DNA from: Oscillospiraceae bacterium | Lineage (GTDB): Bacteria > Bacillota > Clostridia > Oscillospirales > Ruminococcaceae | Assembly (NCBI GenBank): GCA_022791945.1 | Contig: JAAVZY010000019.1 | Span: 1-34,117, forward strand | Length of the DNA: 34,117 nt | Reading direction: 5' to 3' | Part shown: one piece after another, positions 7,153-14,811 of the stretch | Layout of the letters: every line of letters begins with the position of its first letter | Position numbering within the stretch: position 1 is the first letter of the stretch | Made by a program: the position numbers and the translations under genes | The notes under the pieces: generated by a model | Told to the model about the DNA's origin: nothing | The model's database searches: none | What the model saw: only the letters and a program-made list of their open reading frames with translations

Positions 7153-8040
7153 AAAGACCTCGAGGCTCTGCCTCACGTCTCCGCAGTGCGTCGTGAAACG
7201 ACGCACCTAGGAATTCGGCTTCGCCGAATTTTGAGATGCGCCGCCAGCGGCGCATCGGGGACGCGTCCCCTTGGATTCCCGTCTTTTGGGGGTTATGGGG
7301 ACAGGATTTCAGTCCCTGCCTCGCTGATGCTCCCCACAAGGTCAATCGCCCGCCTACCCATTTTTTCGTAAAGAAAAAATTCATCCCCATAGGCGGCGCA
7401 GAAACTGCGACGCAGAAAGTCCCGAGCGCGTTCTGCTGCGCTCATACTCTCTGCGGGGAGGGGACTTGGGTGCGACGTTCGAAATCCCCCAGTCAGGGCT
7501 ACCGCCTGACGGCGGCATCCCTGCCGGCCCCGGACGCTCCTTCGGAACGTCTAACAAGGGGGCCGAGCCAGCTTTGTACGCTGATGGACGCTTTGTGCGT
7601 AGTTAAGAGACACTCATCCTCTTAAATTCGCAGAAAGCGTCCACAGACGCAGAGTGTTGGCTTGCCTCCCTTGTTATACGTTCCGAAGGAACGTATGGGA
7701 GAGGGGACCGCCGCTGCTCCGAAGGAGCGGCGGTGGTGGAAGGATTCCCATGGAAGCAGAAATCCCCTCACCCGCACATACCGATCGGAAGATCTGGCTC
7801 AGTTTGTGCAGGAACCCACGTGCGCCGCAGGAAGTATCCCGCACGCAGGAGGGAGCTTTTTTCTTTACGAAAAAAGCGTACTGCGTGAATCAGACCCTCT
7901 GCGTGGCAGAAAGCCGGAAGTCTGTACAGGCTTAACCCCACCCCTTTTTCCGCCCTTCAAAAGCCCTTAAAAAAGATGGGAATCCAAGGGGGGCCAGGCC
8001 CCCTTGGCGGAGCGCGAGGCAGAGCCTCGCGGCCTTGCCC
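7153..8040. repeat. composite palindromic repeat, copy B (long form)
   Basis: This occupies most of the 1046-base gap between the small membrane protein gene and the histidine kinase gene. It has the same orientation and module order as copy A: core TTTTTTCGTAAAGAAAAAA at 7361-7379, the long central segment with a degraded version of the 19-pair hairpin (about 7587-7640), inverted core near 7857-7876, and AAGTCTGTACAGGCTT at 7918-7933, which has lost perfect symmetry. Its left end carries three extra short palindromes in tandem: GTGCGTCGTG/CGACGCAC, AATTCGGC/GCCGAATT and GATGCGCCGC/GCGGCGCATC. The right end uses CGCGAGGC/GCCTCGCG. No gene is supported. Confidence 0.87.
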
Positions 8041-8087
8041 GGCCACGCGCGCGGAGATTCTGAACAGGCTCTAAGGGAAGGATAACA

Positions 8088-8117
8088 CAAAAACCCCCGG
8101 CTGTGTAAACCGGGGGC
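8088..8117 (-). terminator. terminator after the histidine kinase gene
   Basis: On the minus strand CCCCCGG and CCGGGGG close a short loop (8094-8116) and are followed by five Ts. It lies about 30 bases past the kinase stop. A 16-base string CGGGGGCTGAATTGTC occurs twice, 21 bases apart, starting at 8111 and 8132. Confidence 0.85.
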
Positions 8118-8145
8118 TGAATTGTCGTTTTCGGGGGCTGAATTG

Positions 8146-8817
8146 TCATGGGGGAGACTGGGCGGCCTGGGGAAGCAGGATCTCGGCGGTGAAGGCGCCT
8201 TCCTCGCTGTTGACGCTGAGATAGCCGCCCAGGCGCTTGACAGTGGAGCGGACGCGTCCCAGCCCGAAGCCGTGACCCTCCCCCTTGGTGGTACGGAAGC
8301 TCCCGCCGGCCTTTTTCTGTTTTTCCCCGGCGGTGAAGTTGGTAAAGGAGATATAGAGCTGCGCGCCCTTCATCTCCATGTAGACCCGAATCAGCCGCCC
8401 GTCCTCCGGGAGGGCAAGGCTTGCGTCAATGGCGTTGTCGAAGAGGTTGCCGATGATCACGCACAAATCCAGCTCCGAGAGAAGCAGCGCCGTGGAAATG
8501 CTGGCTTCTGCCTGGACGGGGATGCGCTTGGCCCTGGCCAGGGAGAGCTTGCTGTTGAGGATGGCGTCAGTCATGGGATTCCCGGTTTTCACAGCCATAT
8601 CCACCGTGTTGAGATCGGTTTCCAGCGCGTCCAGATAGGCTTTGACCGCGTCCCAGTCCCCTTGGGCGGCGTGTACCTTCAGGGTTTGGATATGGCTGCG
8701 ATAGTCGTGCCGCCAGCCGCGCATCTGCCGGTACATATTTTCCACTTCGTTGTAGTGAATCTCGATCAGCTCCCGCTGATAGGCCGCCAGCCGCTTGTCA
8801 ATCAGCCTCGAAAACAT
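8146..8817 (-). CDS. GHKL-domain histidine kinase lacking a sensor region
   Basis: A 223-residue protein whose ATG is preceded by AAAGGAG at eight bases. It contains only the catalytic part of an HPK10/AgrC-like kinase: a phosphoacceptor motif WRHDYRSH (His37) in a short helical dimerisation region, an N box IIGNLFDNAIDAS (Asn124, Asn128) and a glycine-rich G box GHGFGLGRVRS at about 181-191. Relatives usually carry five to seven membrane segments before the histidine; none is present here, and the ribosome binding site argues that this short form is the actual product. It should be cytosolic. No response regulator gene lies in the window, so its partner is unknown. The repeat element immediately upstream may mark where a longer N-terminus was lost. 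Confidence 0.83.
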   Translation of the reverse strand: MFSRLIDKRLAAYQRELIEIHYNEVENMYRQMRGWRHDYRSHIQTLKVHAAQGDWDAVKAYLDALETDLNTVDMAVKTGNPMTDAILNSKLSLARAKRIPVQAEASISTALLLSELDLCVIIGNLFDNAIDASLALPEDGRLIRVYMEMKGAQLYISFTNFTAGEKQKKAGGSFRTTKGEGHGFGLGRVRSTVKRLGGYLSVNSEEGAFTAEILLPQAAQSPP

Positions 8818-8848
8818 AGGGGTGCTCCTTTCTGGACTCTCTGCGCGG

Positions 8849-9352
8849 AAGACCTCGAGGCGCTGCCTCGAGCTCCGCCAAGGGGATTAAATCCCCTTGG
8901 AACCCGTAATTTTTAAGGGCAAAAAAGGGGTGGGGTCAAGTCTGTACAGACTTCCGTCCTCCTGCCGCGCAGACAGTCTGATTCTCCCAGTACGCTTTTT
9001 TCGTAAAGAAAAAAGCTCCCTTCTGCGTGCGGGGTACTCTCTGCGCCCAACAGAGCTTGCGCAAGAGCCTCCTGCTGGGGATTCCGTGCGTCGCACAGCG
9101 TCCCCCCTCCGCAGAGAGTGTGAGCGTAACAGAACACGCTCGGGACTTTCTGCGGTCGCAGTCTCTGTGCCGCCTATGGGGATGAATTTTTTCTTTACGA
9201 AAAAATGGGTAGGCGGGCCAACGACGGCGCAGGAAGGCGGGTACGAGGAAGGGGGTGGGACTACCCCACCCCCATAACTCTTAATAATGGGATTCCAAGG
9301 GGACGCGTCCCCTTGGTGAGTGCTCGAGAGCAGAGCTCTCGAGGTCGTCCCC
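8849..9352. repeat. composite palindromic repeat, copy C (short form, opposite orientation)
   Basis: This fills the gap between the kinase start and the DUF4340 stop. Compared with A and B the modules are reversed: terminal hairpin CTCGAGGC/GCCTCGAG, then CCAAGGGG-ATTAAAT-CCCCTTGG, AAGTCTGTACAGACTT at 8938-8953, core TTTTTTCGTAAAGAAAAAA near 8996-9014, the inverted core near 9187-9205, then CCAAGGGG-ACGCGT-CCCCTTGG and CTCGAGAGC/GCTCTCGAG at the end. The long central part of A and B is missing. No gene is supported. Confidence 0.88.
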
Positions 9353-9363
9353 TTCTCACCCAC

Positions 9364-10848
9364 TCACCAATCCGTCTCCACGGCCTCGCCGGAGAGCAGG
9401 TTCGAGAGCTCCTTGCCAACCTTGTCCACCAGACCGGAGCGGCCGATATAAGCGTTGTTCCCGTTTAGGGAAACGATCGTAGTCAGATCCTCCAGCACAT
9501 AGAAGTCAATGCGGTCGGAGGTTCCGTCCAGCATATGATAGGTGATGCTCATGCTGGGGGATGAGAGCTCCCGCTCGGTCAGGTTCACGTCCTGGATCCC
9601 GGTGCTCAGCAGCAGCTGATAAAACTTCCGGGACATATCCTCATCGGTTGCCGCCCCATCCATGGTAAAGGTGAAATCGTTTTTCTGGGGATCGTCCGGC
9701 TCCTCCGGATTGGGGGTCTGGGTGATCTGTAGGGTGTGTTTCTTTCCCTCCAGCTCCAGCTCCACCCGATCCACGCTGGCGATGTTCGGCAGAATCACCA
9801 GGCTGGTGATCACCTGGCTGGGCTTCACCCCAACCCAGGGCAGATTCTCCTTCGGCACGGCGTAAACCAGATCCACTCCCTCACGCATCACATAATAAGA
9901 CGCAATGTCCTTGGGATTGGCGGCGGGATTTCCCTCGCTGTCAATGCCGGAGCCCACCAGCAGACGGAAGCTGGAGGTTTCCTCATACCGCATTTCAGCT
10001 GTCATATAGGCCGGATCCAGCCCGTAGACACTCAGATCCGTCGGAGACACGGCCACAACCTCATCCGCTGTGAGGCTGAAGAAGGAATACACGTTGTTCT
10101 GCATCCACATGCTGTCCACCAGGGAGCGGACAGGGCTGGTCATCTTCACCGAATCCATGGCGCGCTCCTTGTCCGGATCATCGTCTTCGATTTCCTGAAT
10201 GACGATGGGAGACTCCATATAGTTTCCGGTAATGCTCAGAAGGTTCAGCTCGATGCCGGCCCCGGTTTCGCTGGCAAAGGCTGGGGTTACCTGGGTGTCC
10301 AGATAGGCGGTCCGGGGGAGATAGGCTGCGGACAGGGCAGTGGTGGACAGGCCGTAGACCGTGTCCGTCTCTGTGTCCAGCCGCCGGGCATACCGCCGCA
10401 GGCCGTCCGGGGAGATGTTCCCCAGAGCCACCTCATAGGAGGTACCGTCCTGGAATTCCACCCGGATCTCCGCCTCTGCGGGCTGAAGGCCGTAATCCCC
10501 AAGCCGGGTGCTGTGCTCCTCCACTACCTGAATGGCGGTCAGGGTGGATACCTGTATCCGGGTGGTGTTGTACTGGCTCTGGTTGGCCGGAAAGTCCCCA
10601 AGCTCCTGGATCCGCCAGAGATTCTCCCCTGCCAGCTCGATGGTGTAGGCGTCCTCCCGGTTCTTCACGGAAATAGAGCGCACCTGCTCGCTGCTCTGAT
10701 CCGCAATGGATACGGAGGAGGTGGTGGGCGTCAGGATGGAGGAGGAATCCTCCTCCTTTTCCGGCAGCAGCATCAGCACGGCCACCGCCGCTGCCAGCAC
10801 CAGAAGCACCACCGCCCCAATGACAATGGTTCTGATTTTCTTGCTCAT
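9364..10848 (-). CDS. DUF4340 domain protein of a Gld-like ABC exporter operon
   Basis: A 494-residue protein with one N-terminal membrane segment (about residues 7-28, IVIGAVVLLVLAAAVAVLML) and a large outside domain. The repeated WRIQELGDFPANQSQ... and YEVALGNISPDG-type strands match the DUF4340 layout, which is typically encoded last in operons with GldA/GldF/GldG-like proteins. It is the fourth gene of the unit and its start overlaps the stop of the GldG-like gene by four bases, so translation is coupled. It probably works as an extracytoplasmic accessory to the exporter. The substrate is not known. Weak similarity to gliding-motility components should not be read as evidence for gliding in this organism. 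Confidence 0.82.
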   Translation of the reverse strand: MSKKIRTIVIGAVVLLVLAAAVAVLMLLPEKEEDSSSILTPTTSSVSIADQSSEQVRSISVKNREDAYTIELAGENLWRIQELGDFPANQSQYNTTRIQVSTLTAIQVVEEHSTRLGDYGLQPAEAEIRVEFQDGTSYEVALGNISPDGLRRYARRLDTETDTVYGLSTTALSAAYLPRTAYLDTQVTPAFASETGAGIELNLLSITGNYMESPIVIQEIEDDDPDKERAMDSVKMTSPVRSLVDSMWMQNNVYSFFSLTADEVVAVSPTDLSVYGLDPAYMTAEMRYEETSSFRLLVGSGIDSEGNPAANPKDIASYYVMREGVDLVYAVPKENLPWVGVKPSQVITSLVILPNIASVDRVELELEGKKHTLQITQTPNPEEPDDPQKNDFTFTMDGAATDEDMSRKFYQLLLSTGIQDVNLTERELSSPSMSITYHMLDGTSDRIDFYVLEDLTTIVSLNGNNAYIGRSGLVDKVGKELSNLLSGEAVETDW

Positions 10849-12350
10849 AAATGCCTCCTGCGGAGCCAGATGATCACGCCGGCGGCCAGAGTTGCCACGG
10901 GCACCAGAATCACCAGGATCACCATATAGGTCTTTACCTGGGCATCCGTAATGGTAATGGAATTCACAGAGATGTTCAGGGGCAGAATGGTCACCTGGGC
11001 CTTCCGGGCGGCCAGACGCTCATTGACAGCCGCCATCAGGGAGCTGTTGGAGAACATCTGATAGGTCATATAGGTAGAGCTGAGCATTTCCGGAGAGCTG
11101 ATGGTCACCACATAAGAGGTCATGGGCGTCATGCCCTCATACTTCATCCGGCTGGTCAGCACCATGGTGGGATAGGACTGCTGGGGCTGGGCGTAGGGGT
11201 CAAAGTCCTCCCCATAATCCGCCGGGATCACCACGGCCGTGTCGGAGCTTTCCGTCAGAATCCGGGCAGTGCGGTTGCCGGAGGCGTAGGTTCCGTCCCC
11301 GGAAGCGGAGGGCCCGAACACCAGCTCCAGCGGGCGGGCATAGGGCGCCAGCAGAGGCGCGGCGGAGGCGTTGCCCATGGCTTCCACGGTGGTGTCGTCC
11401 ACAATGCGGTTCAGCATATTGAAGGGATTCTGCAGGAAATTCCCGTCGCTGGTTTCATAAAGGAACCCGTCGCCCACGGAAACGCCCCATTCGGCCAGGA
11501 AGCTCTTCAGCACCGGCCCCACCGGGCTGGTCTGGGAGGCCACGAACACAAGGCCCTTCCCGAAGTTCCCGTCGTTGTCCAGATAGGCCTCCAGCTTCTT
11601 CACCTGCTCGGCGGAGAGATCCCCGGAGGGCTGGGGCAGAATGACAAAGGCCGCCTCCTGGTCAACGTCCCCGGTGAGCAGATCCTGCTCCACAACCTCA
11701 TAGTTGTTGGCCTTCAGCAGCTCCAGATAGGCGGAAATATCCGGCGTGTCAAAGCCGGTGAGCACGGAAACGGTCACGGGATTCTCATCGGTTACATACA
11801 TAATGGCATAGGTCAGGTTCTGCTCCGCCTCGGAGCGGTAGGTGACGCTGCCGTCATACTGGCTCTGGCTGTAGCTGAACAGGGAGTTCAGGGCTACCTT
11901 CTTCATCCGGAGATCGGATTCCACAATCATATCCCCGGCGGTAAAGCTTTCGTTGGGATAGGCCTGGGTCACGGTGGGGTTGGTCACCGGATCCACAAAG
12001 GACACCTTGATATGCCCGCCGGAGTACCGCTCGTAGTTCTGAAGCACCTCATAGGCCTGCTTGTAAAGATCCCCGATCTCGTTGCCCTGGCTTCCGGCAG
12101 CGGAAAAACGGCTTTCCGCCGCAAGCACGGTGATGCTTACGTCCCGGCTGAGATCCCGGATATAGGCGGCGCTGTCCTCCGTGAGGGCAAAGCGCTTGTC
12201 CGGGGTCAGGTCGATATCCAGCGGGAACCGCTCCAGCAGCAGGGAGACAATCACGTTGACCAGCACCAGCGCCGCCAGAAAGCCGACGGTGATCACTGTG
12301 GCCAGGGAGCCGTATTTCAGCCGGCGCTTATTAAACGGTTTCTTTTCCAT
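10845..12350 (-). CDS. GldG-like ABC transporter auxiliary protein
   Basis: A 501-residue protein with a membrane segment near residues 14-40, a long outside region, and a second membrane segment near 470-492 before the terminal RRRHL. Motifs of the ABC_transp_aux (GldG) family are visible: LTPDKRFALTEDSAAYIRDL, then the VLTGFDTPDISAYLELLKAN and AAFVILPQPSGDLSAEQVKK strands of the ThuA/GATase-like fold. A TAGGAGGA site precedes the ATG. It lies third in the operon, about 65 bases after the permease gene and overlapping DUF4340. In Bacteroidota GldG joins GldA and GldF in a gliding-related ABC complex. In Clostridia the same gene set is common and its cargo is unassigned. Confidence 0.86.
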   Translation of the reverse strand: MEKKPFNKRRLKYGSLATVITVGFLAALVLVNVIVSLLLERFPLDIDLTPDKRFALTEDSAAYIRDLSRDVSITVLAAESRFSAAGSQGNEIGDLYKQAYEVLQNYERYSGGHIKVSFVDPVTNPTVTQAYPNESFTAGDMIVESDLRMKKVALNSLFSYSQSQYDGSVTYRSEAEQNLTYAIMYVTDENPVTVSVLTGFDTPDISAYLELLKANNYEVVEQDLLTGDVDQEAAFVILPQPSGDLSAEQVKKLEAYLDNDGNFGKGLVFVASQTSPVGPVLKSFLAEWGVSVGDGFLYETSDGNFLQNPFNMLNRIVDDTTVEAMGNASAAPLLAPYARPLELVFGPSASGDGTYASGNRTARILTESSDTAVVIPADYGEDFDPYAQPQQSYPTMVLTSRMKYEGMTPMTSYVVTISSPEMLSSTYMTYQMFSNSSLMAAVNERLAARKAQVTILPLNISVNSITITDAQVKTYMVILVILVPVATLAAGVIIWLRRRHL

Positions 12351-12414
12351 TGATTTTGATTCCTCCTATAGTCAACACGCGCCCGGAAGGGAGTCCCCTC
12401 CAGGCCTGCGGCGG

Positions 12415-13122
12415 TCAGCTCCAGCGCTTCCGCTCCAGCATCCGGATGGTCAGAAATACAAAGGCCACCGCCACGCTGACGAAATACAGGATGTGGGACA
12501 GGTTCAGCAGCCCGCTGACCAGATCGCTGTAGCGGCTGGTAAAGGACAGCGCCCCCAGCAGGGTGCCCAGAAACGCCATTCCGGCGGGCATTACGCTGGC
12601 AATGCTGTCAAAGGACAGAATCGCCAGCATAATCACCAGGGTGACGATCGCGGCGATCATCTGGCTCTCCGTCAGGGAGGAGATGAACAGGCCGATGGCC
12701 AGCAGGGCCATGCCGATGAGCAGCAGGCCCAGGAAGTTCCCCAAAAAGCCCTGCCAGTCCACCGGGGCGAAGGTGGCCATAATGACCGCGTAGACGATGG
12801 TGGGGGCAATGCCGATCAGGAACATCAGGGCGGCGGCCAGATATTTTCCCATCACCAGGCCGGTGGTGCTCACCGGGGCGGTGAGAAGCAGCTGATCGGT
12901 TTTGAGCTTTTTGTCCTCGCTCATCAGCCGCATGGTCAGCAGGGGAATCAGGGTGATCACCACGTTCACCAGGGAGGTGAACACATACCGCAGAAGGGTG
13001 GAGGCGTGGCGGAGCACATCCCAGAAGAAGTACCCGCCCAGCAGGAACATCACCGCCAGGAACACATAGCCCCAGGGGGTGGTGAAATAGGATTTCAGCT
13101 CCCGTTTGAAAATTGCGCTCAT
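12415..13122 (-). CDS. ABC-2 type permease (GldF-like)
   Basis: A 235-residue integral membrane protein with six predicted hydrophobic segments. It starts MSAIFKRELKSYFTTPWGYVF, the amphipathic start usual for ABC-2 permeases. The cytosolic loop RLMSEDKKLKTDQLLLTAPVS is the form of the coupling region seen in GldF relatives (ExxxGTxELLLTxPVS). The ATG overlaps the stop of the ATPase gene by four bases (ATGA), a sign of coupled translation and of a 1:1 complex. It would form the membrane channel of the exporter with a dimer of the preceding ATPase. Confidence 0.87.
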   Translation of the reverse strand: MSAIFKRELKSYFTTPWGYVFLAVMFLLGGYFFWDVLRHASTLLRYVFTSLVNVVITLIPLLTMRLMSEDKKLKTDQLLLTAPVSTTGLVMGKYLAAALMFLIGIAPTIVYAVIMATFAPVDWQGFLGNFLGLLLIGMALLAIGLFISSLTESQMIAAIVTLVIMLAILSFDSIASVMPAGMAFLGTLLGALSFTSRYSDLVSGLLNLSHILYFVSVAVAFVFLTIRMLERKRWS

Positions 13123-14177
13123 TGCTCCTCTTCCTCCTCATTTGCCGGCTCCGGCTGGGGATTCCGGGCTGCCTGGGCCGCCTTGGCGGCTGCTTCCCTG
13201 GAGTCCTCCAGATCCTCCTCCACGCTGGACTGGCGGTATTCCACCGGCTTTCCGCCGGTCAGCCGGAGGAAGATGTCCTCCAGGCTCATCTCTGTGGACT
13301 TCAGGCCCAGCAGGGGCCAGTTCCGCTCCGCCAGCCGCTTGAAGATCTCCCGGCGGAGGTCCTTGTCCTCGCCGCTCTCCACAGAGTATTCGTAAACGCC
13401 CTCCTCCTTTTTGCCAAGGGGGATGACCTCCTTCATGCCGGAAATGGCGGAAAGGGTCTTGAGGACCTCTTTTTCCGGCCCGTCGATCCGGACCACGTAC
13501 CGGTGATCCTGGGACATATGCCGGGAGAGGTTTTCGGTGGTGTCGTCGGCCACCAGGCGGCCGTGATCGATGACGATGATTCGGTCGCAGACCGCCTGCA
13601 CCTCCGAAAGAATGTGGGAGGAGAGGATGACGGTGTGCTTTTCACCCAGGGATTTGATCAGGCTGCGGATCTCAATGATCTGCTTGGGATCCAGTCCCAC
13701 GGTGGGCTCGTCCAGGATGAGCACCTCCGGGTTGCCGATGAGGGCCTCCGCCAGGCCGACCCGCTGGCGGTAGCCCTTGGAGAGGTTTTTGATCAGCCGG
13801 TCCATATGGTCGGTGAGCTTGACCGTATTGCAGATCTCACGCACATGGGCGGCTTTGGGGAGCCTGCAGCGCTTCAGGTCGTACACAAACTCCAGGTATT
13901 CCCGCACAGTCATATCCAGGTAGAGGGGGGGCAGCTCCGGCAGATAGCCGACAACCCGTTTCGCCTCCAGGGGCTCCTCCAGAATATCGTGACCGTCGAT
14001 CCTGCAGACTCCGTCCGTTGCGGAGAGGTAGCCGGTCAGGATGTTCATCGTGGTCGATTTTCCGGCGCCGTTCAGTCCCAGGAAGCCCAGGATCTCGCCT
14101 TGATCTACATGGAAGGTCAGGTTGTCCACGGCAACCTTCTGTCCATATCTCTTGGTGAGATTGGAAACCTCAATCAT
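13119..14177 (-). CDS. ABC transporter ATP-binding protein (GldA-like)
   Basis: A 352-residue ATPase. The ATG at 14177 is chosen because AAGGAG stands eight bases before it; the longer frame starts with GTG inside that spacer. Motifs occur in order: Walker A GLNGAGKST (about 34-42), a YLPELPPLYLDMTV segment in place of a standard Q-loop, as in GldA relatives, signature NLSKGYRQRVGLAEAL, Walker B VLILDEP, D-loop GLDP and the switch histidine SSHIL. Beyond residue 220 there is a regulatory extension ending in an acidic tail rich in Glu and Pro. It is first in a four-gene operon (ATPase, permease, GldG-like, DUF4340) and energises export of an unknown substrate. Confidence 0.9.
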   Translation of the reverse strand: MIEVSNLTKRYGQKVAVDNLTFHVDQGEILGFLGLNGAGKSTTMNILTGYLSATDGVCRIDGHDILEEPLEAKRVVGYLPELPPLYLDMTVREYLEFVYDLKRCRLPKAAHVREICNTVKLTDHMDRLIKNLSKGYRQRVGLAEALIGNPEVLILDEPTVGLDPKQIIEIRSLIKSLGEKHTVILSSHILSEVQAVCDRIIVIDHGRLVADDTTENLSRHMSQDHRYVVRIDGPEKEVLKTLSAISGMKEVIPLGKKEEGVYEYSVESGEDKDLRREIFKRLAERNWPLLGLKSTEMSLEDIFLRLTGGKPVEYRQSSVEEDLEDSREAAAKAAQAARNPQPEPANEEEEEQ

Positions 14178-14282
14178 TTGGAACACTCCTTATACTTCAA
14201 TACAATTCCGCTGCATCGGGGCCGGCAGCAGCGCCCCCAGGCTCCGGAAGAAGGGAGCGTCAGCAGAATATCTATATCAATA

Positions 14283-14321
14283 TATCACAAATGGCGGCAT
14301 TTTTCCATATCCTTTGTGATA
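14283..14321. promoter_or_regulatory. inverted repeat upstream of the ABC operon
   Basis: TATCACAAA (14283-14291) and TTTGTGATA (14313-14321) are perfect inverted repeats 21 bases apart in a local AT-rich patch, about 105 bases before the ABC operon start. It may be a paired operator or part of a leader. No clear -35/-10 pair could be placed with confidence on either strand here. Confidence 0.4.
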
Positions 14322-14422
14322 AAAATGTGGAATGTTTACTTTCCCTTTGTAAAATCCCAGAGGCGTTCCTCTCCCGGACAAGTCAGCTCTACGCAGGGTA
14401 TTGTCTGCGATCACCCGTTCGA

Positions 14423-14552
14423 GTGGAAAACCTGTCCAATCTTTCACACTTTCCACCGGGTTTTCAACACCCCGGCCGGTATTTTCCCCCATTGCCAGGG
14501 GGAAAACAACGGATTATCAACATTTTCAACCGGACTTTCAACAATCAACACC
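14423..14552. other. cluster of TTTTCAAC/TTTTCCAC-type strings in the divergent gap
   Basis: The 634-base gap between the leftward ABC operon and the rightward glycosidase contains no gene. Its middle part carries GTGGAAAA (14423), TTTCCAC (about 14450), TTTTCAACAC (14461), a hairpin TTTTCCCCC/GGGGGAAAA (14482-14506), TTATCAACA (about 14515), TTTTCAAC (14523) and TTTCAACAATCAACA (about 14536). TTATCAACA differs from the DnaA box TTATCCACA at one base. Next to it is the AT-rich patch at 14270-14345. This could be a protein-binding array or an origin-like segment; composition alone might also produce it. Confidence 0.4.
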
Positions 14553-14712
14553 CCTCTACTCCGGGTAGTTCCCCCTTGCGCAGAAAGCCCGTTCTGTCCG
14601 TTCCCTGAAGAAATCCGCCCGGCAGACACAAACACTCCCCTTTCGACGGTTCCTTTCGGCAGTGTTCTGGGAGGGGGGCCATCCCAGAGAGCCAGCGCAC
14701 CAGCTGGGGCAC

Positions 14713-14741
14713 TTGCTTTTTCCATGCGGCGGAACTATAAT
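14713..14741 (+). promoter_or_regulatory. promoter of the clan GH-A glycosidase gene
   Basis: TTGCTT (14713-14718), a 17-base spacer and a perfect TATAAT (14736-14741) lie 70 bases before the start codon. Confidence 0.65.
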
Positions 14742-14811
14742 CAAGGTAGTACCGCTTCAGGGCAGCAGGTTTGAACGTTTGGACAGACGAAATCTTCAGG
14801 AGGGCTTTTTT

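Noticed and set aside
7138-7970. Several overlapping 70-130 codon frames in the intergenic gaps, often containing FFFTKK or FFLYEK
   Set aside because: They come from the repeated DNA core and its flanks. The peptide similarity between gaps is fully explained by DNA repeats, reading frames differ from copy to copy, and none has a consistent ribosome binding site.
2792-9352. CRISPR array
   Set aside because: Repeats are spaced irregularly by hundreds of bases, occur in both orientations, have no unique spacers of constant length, and no cas gene is present.
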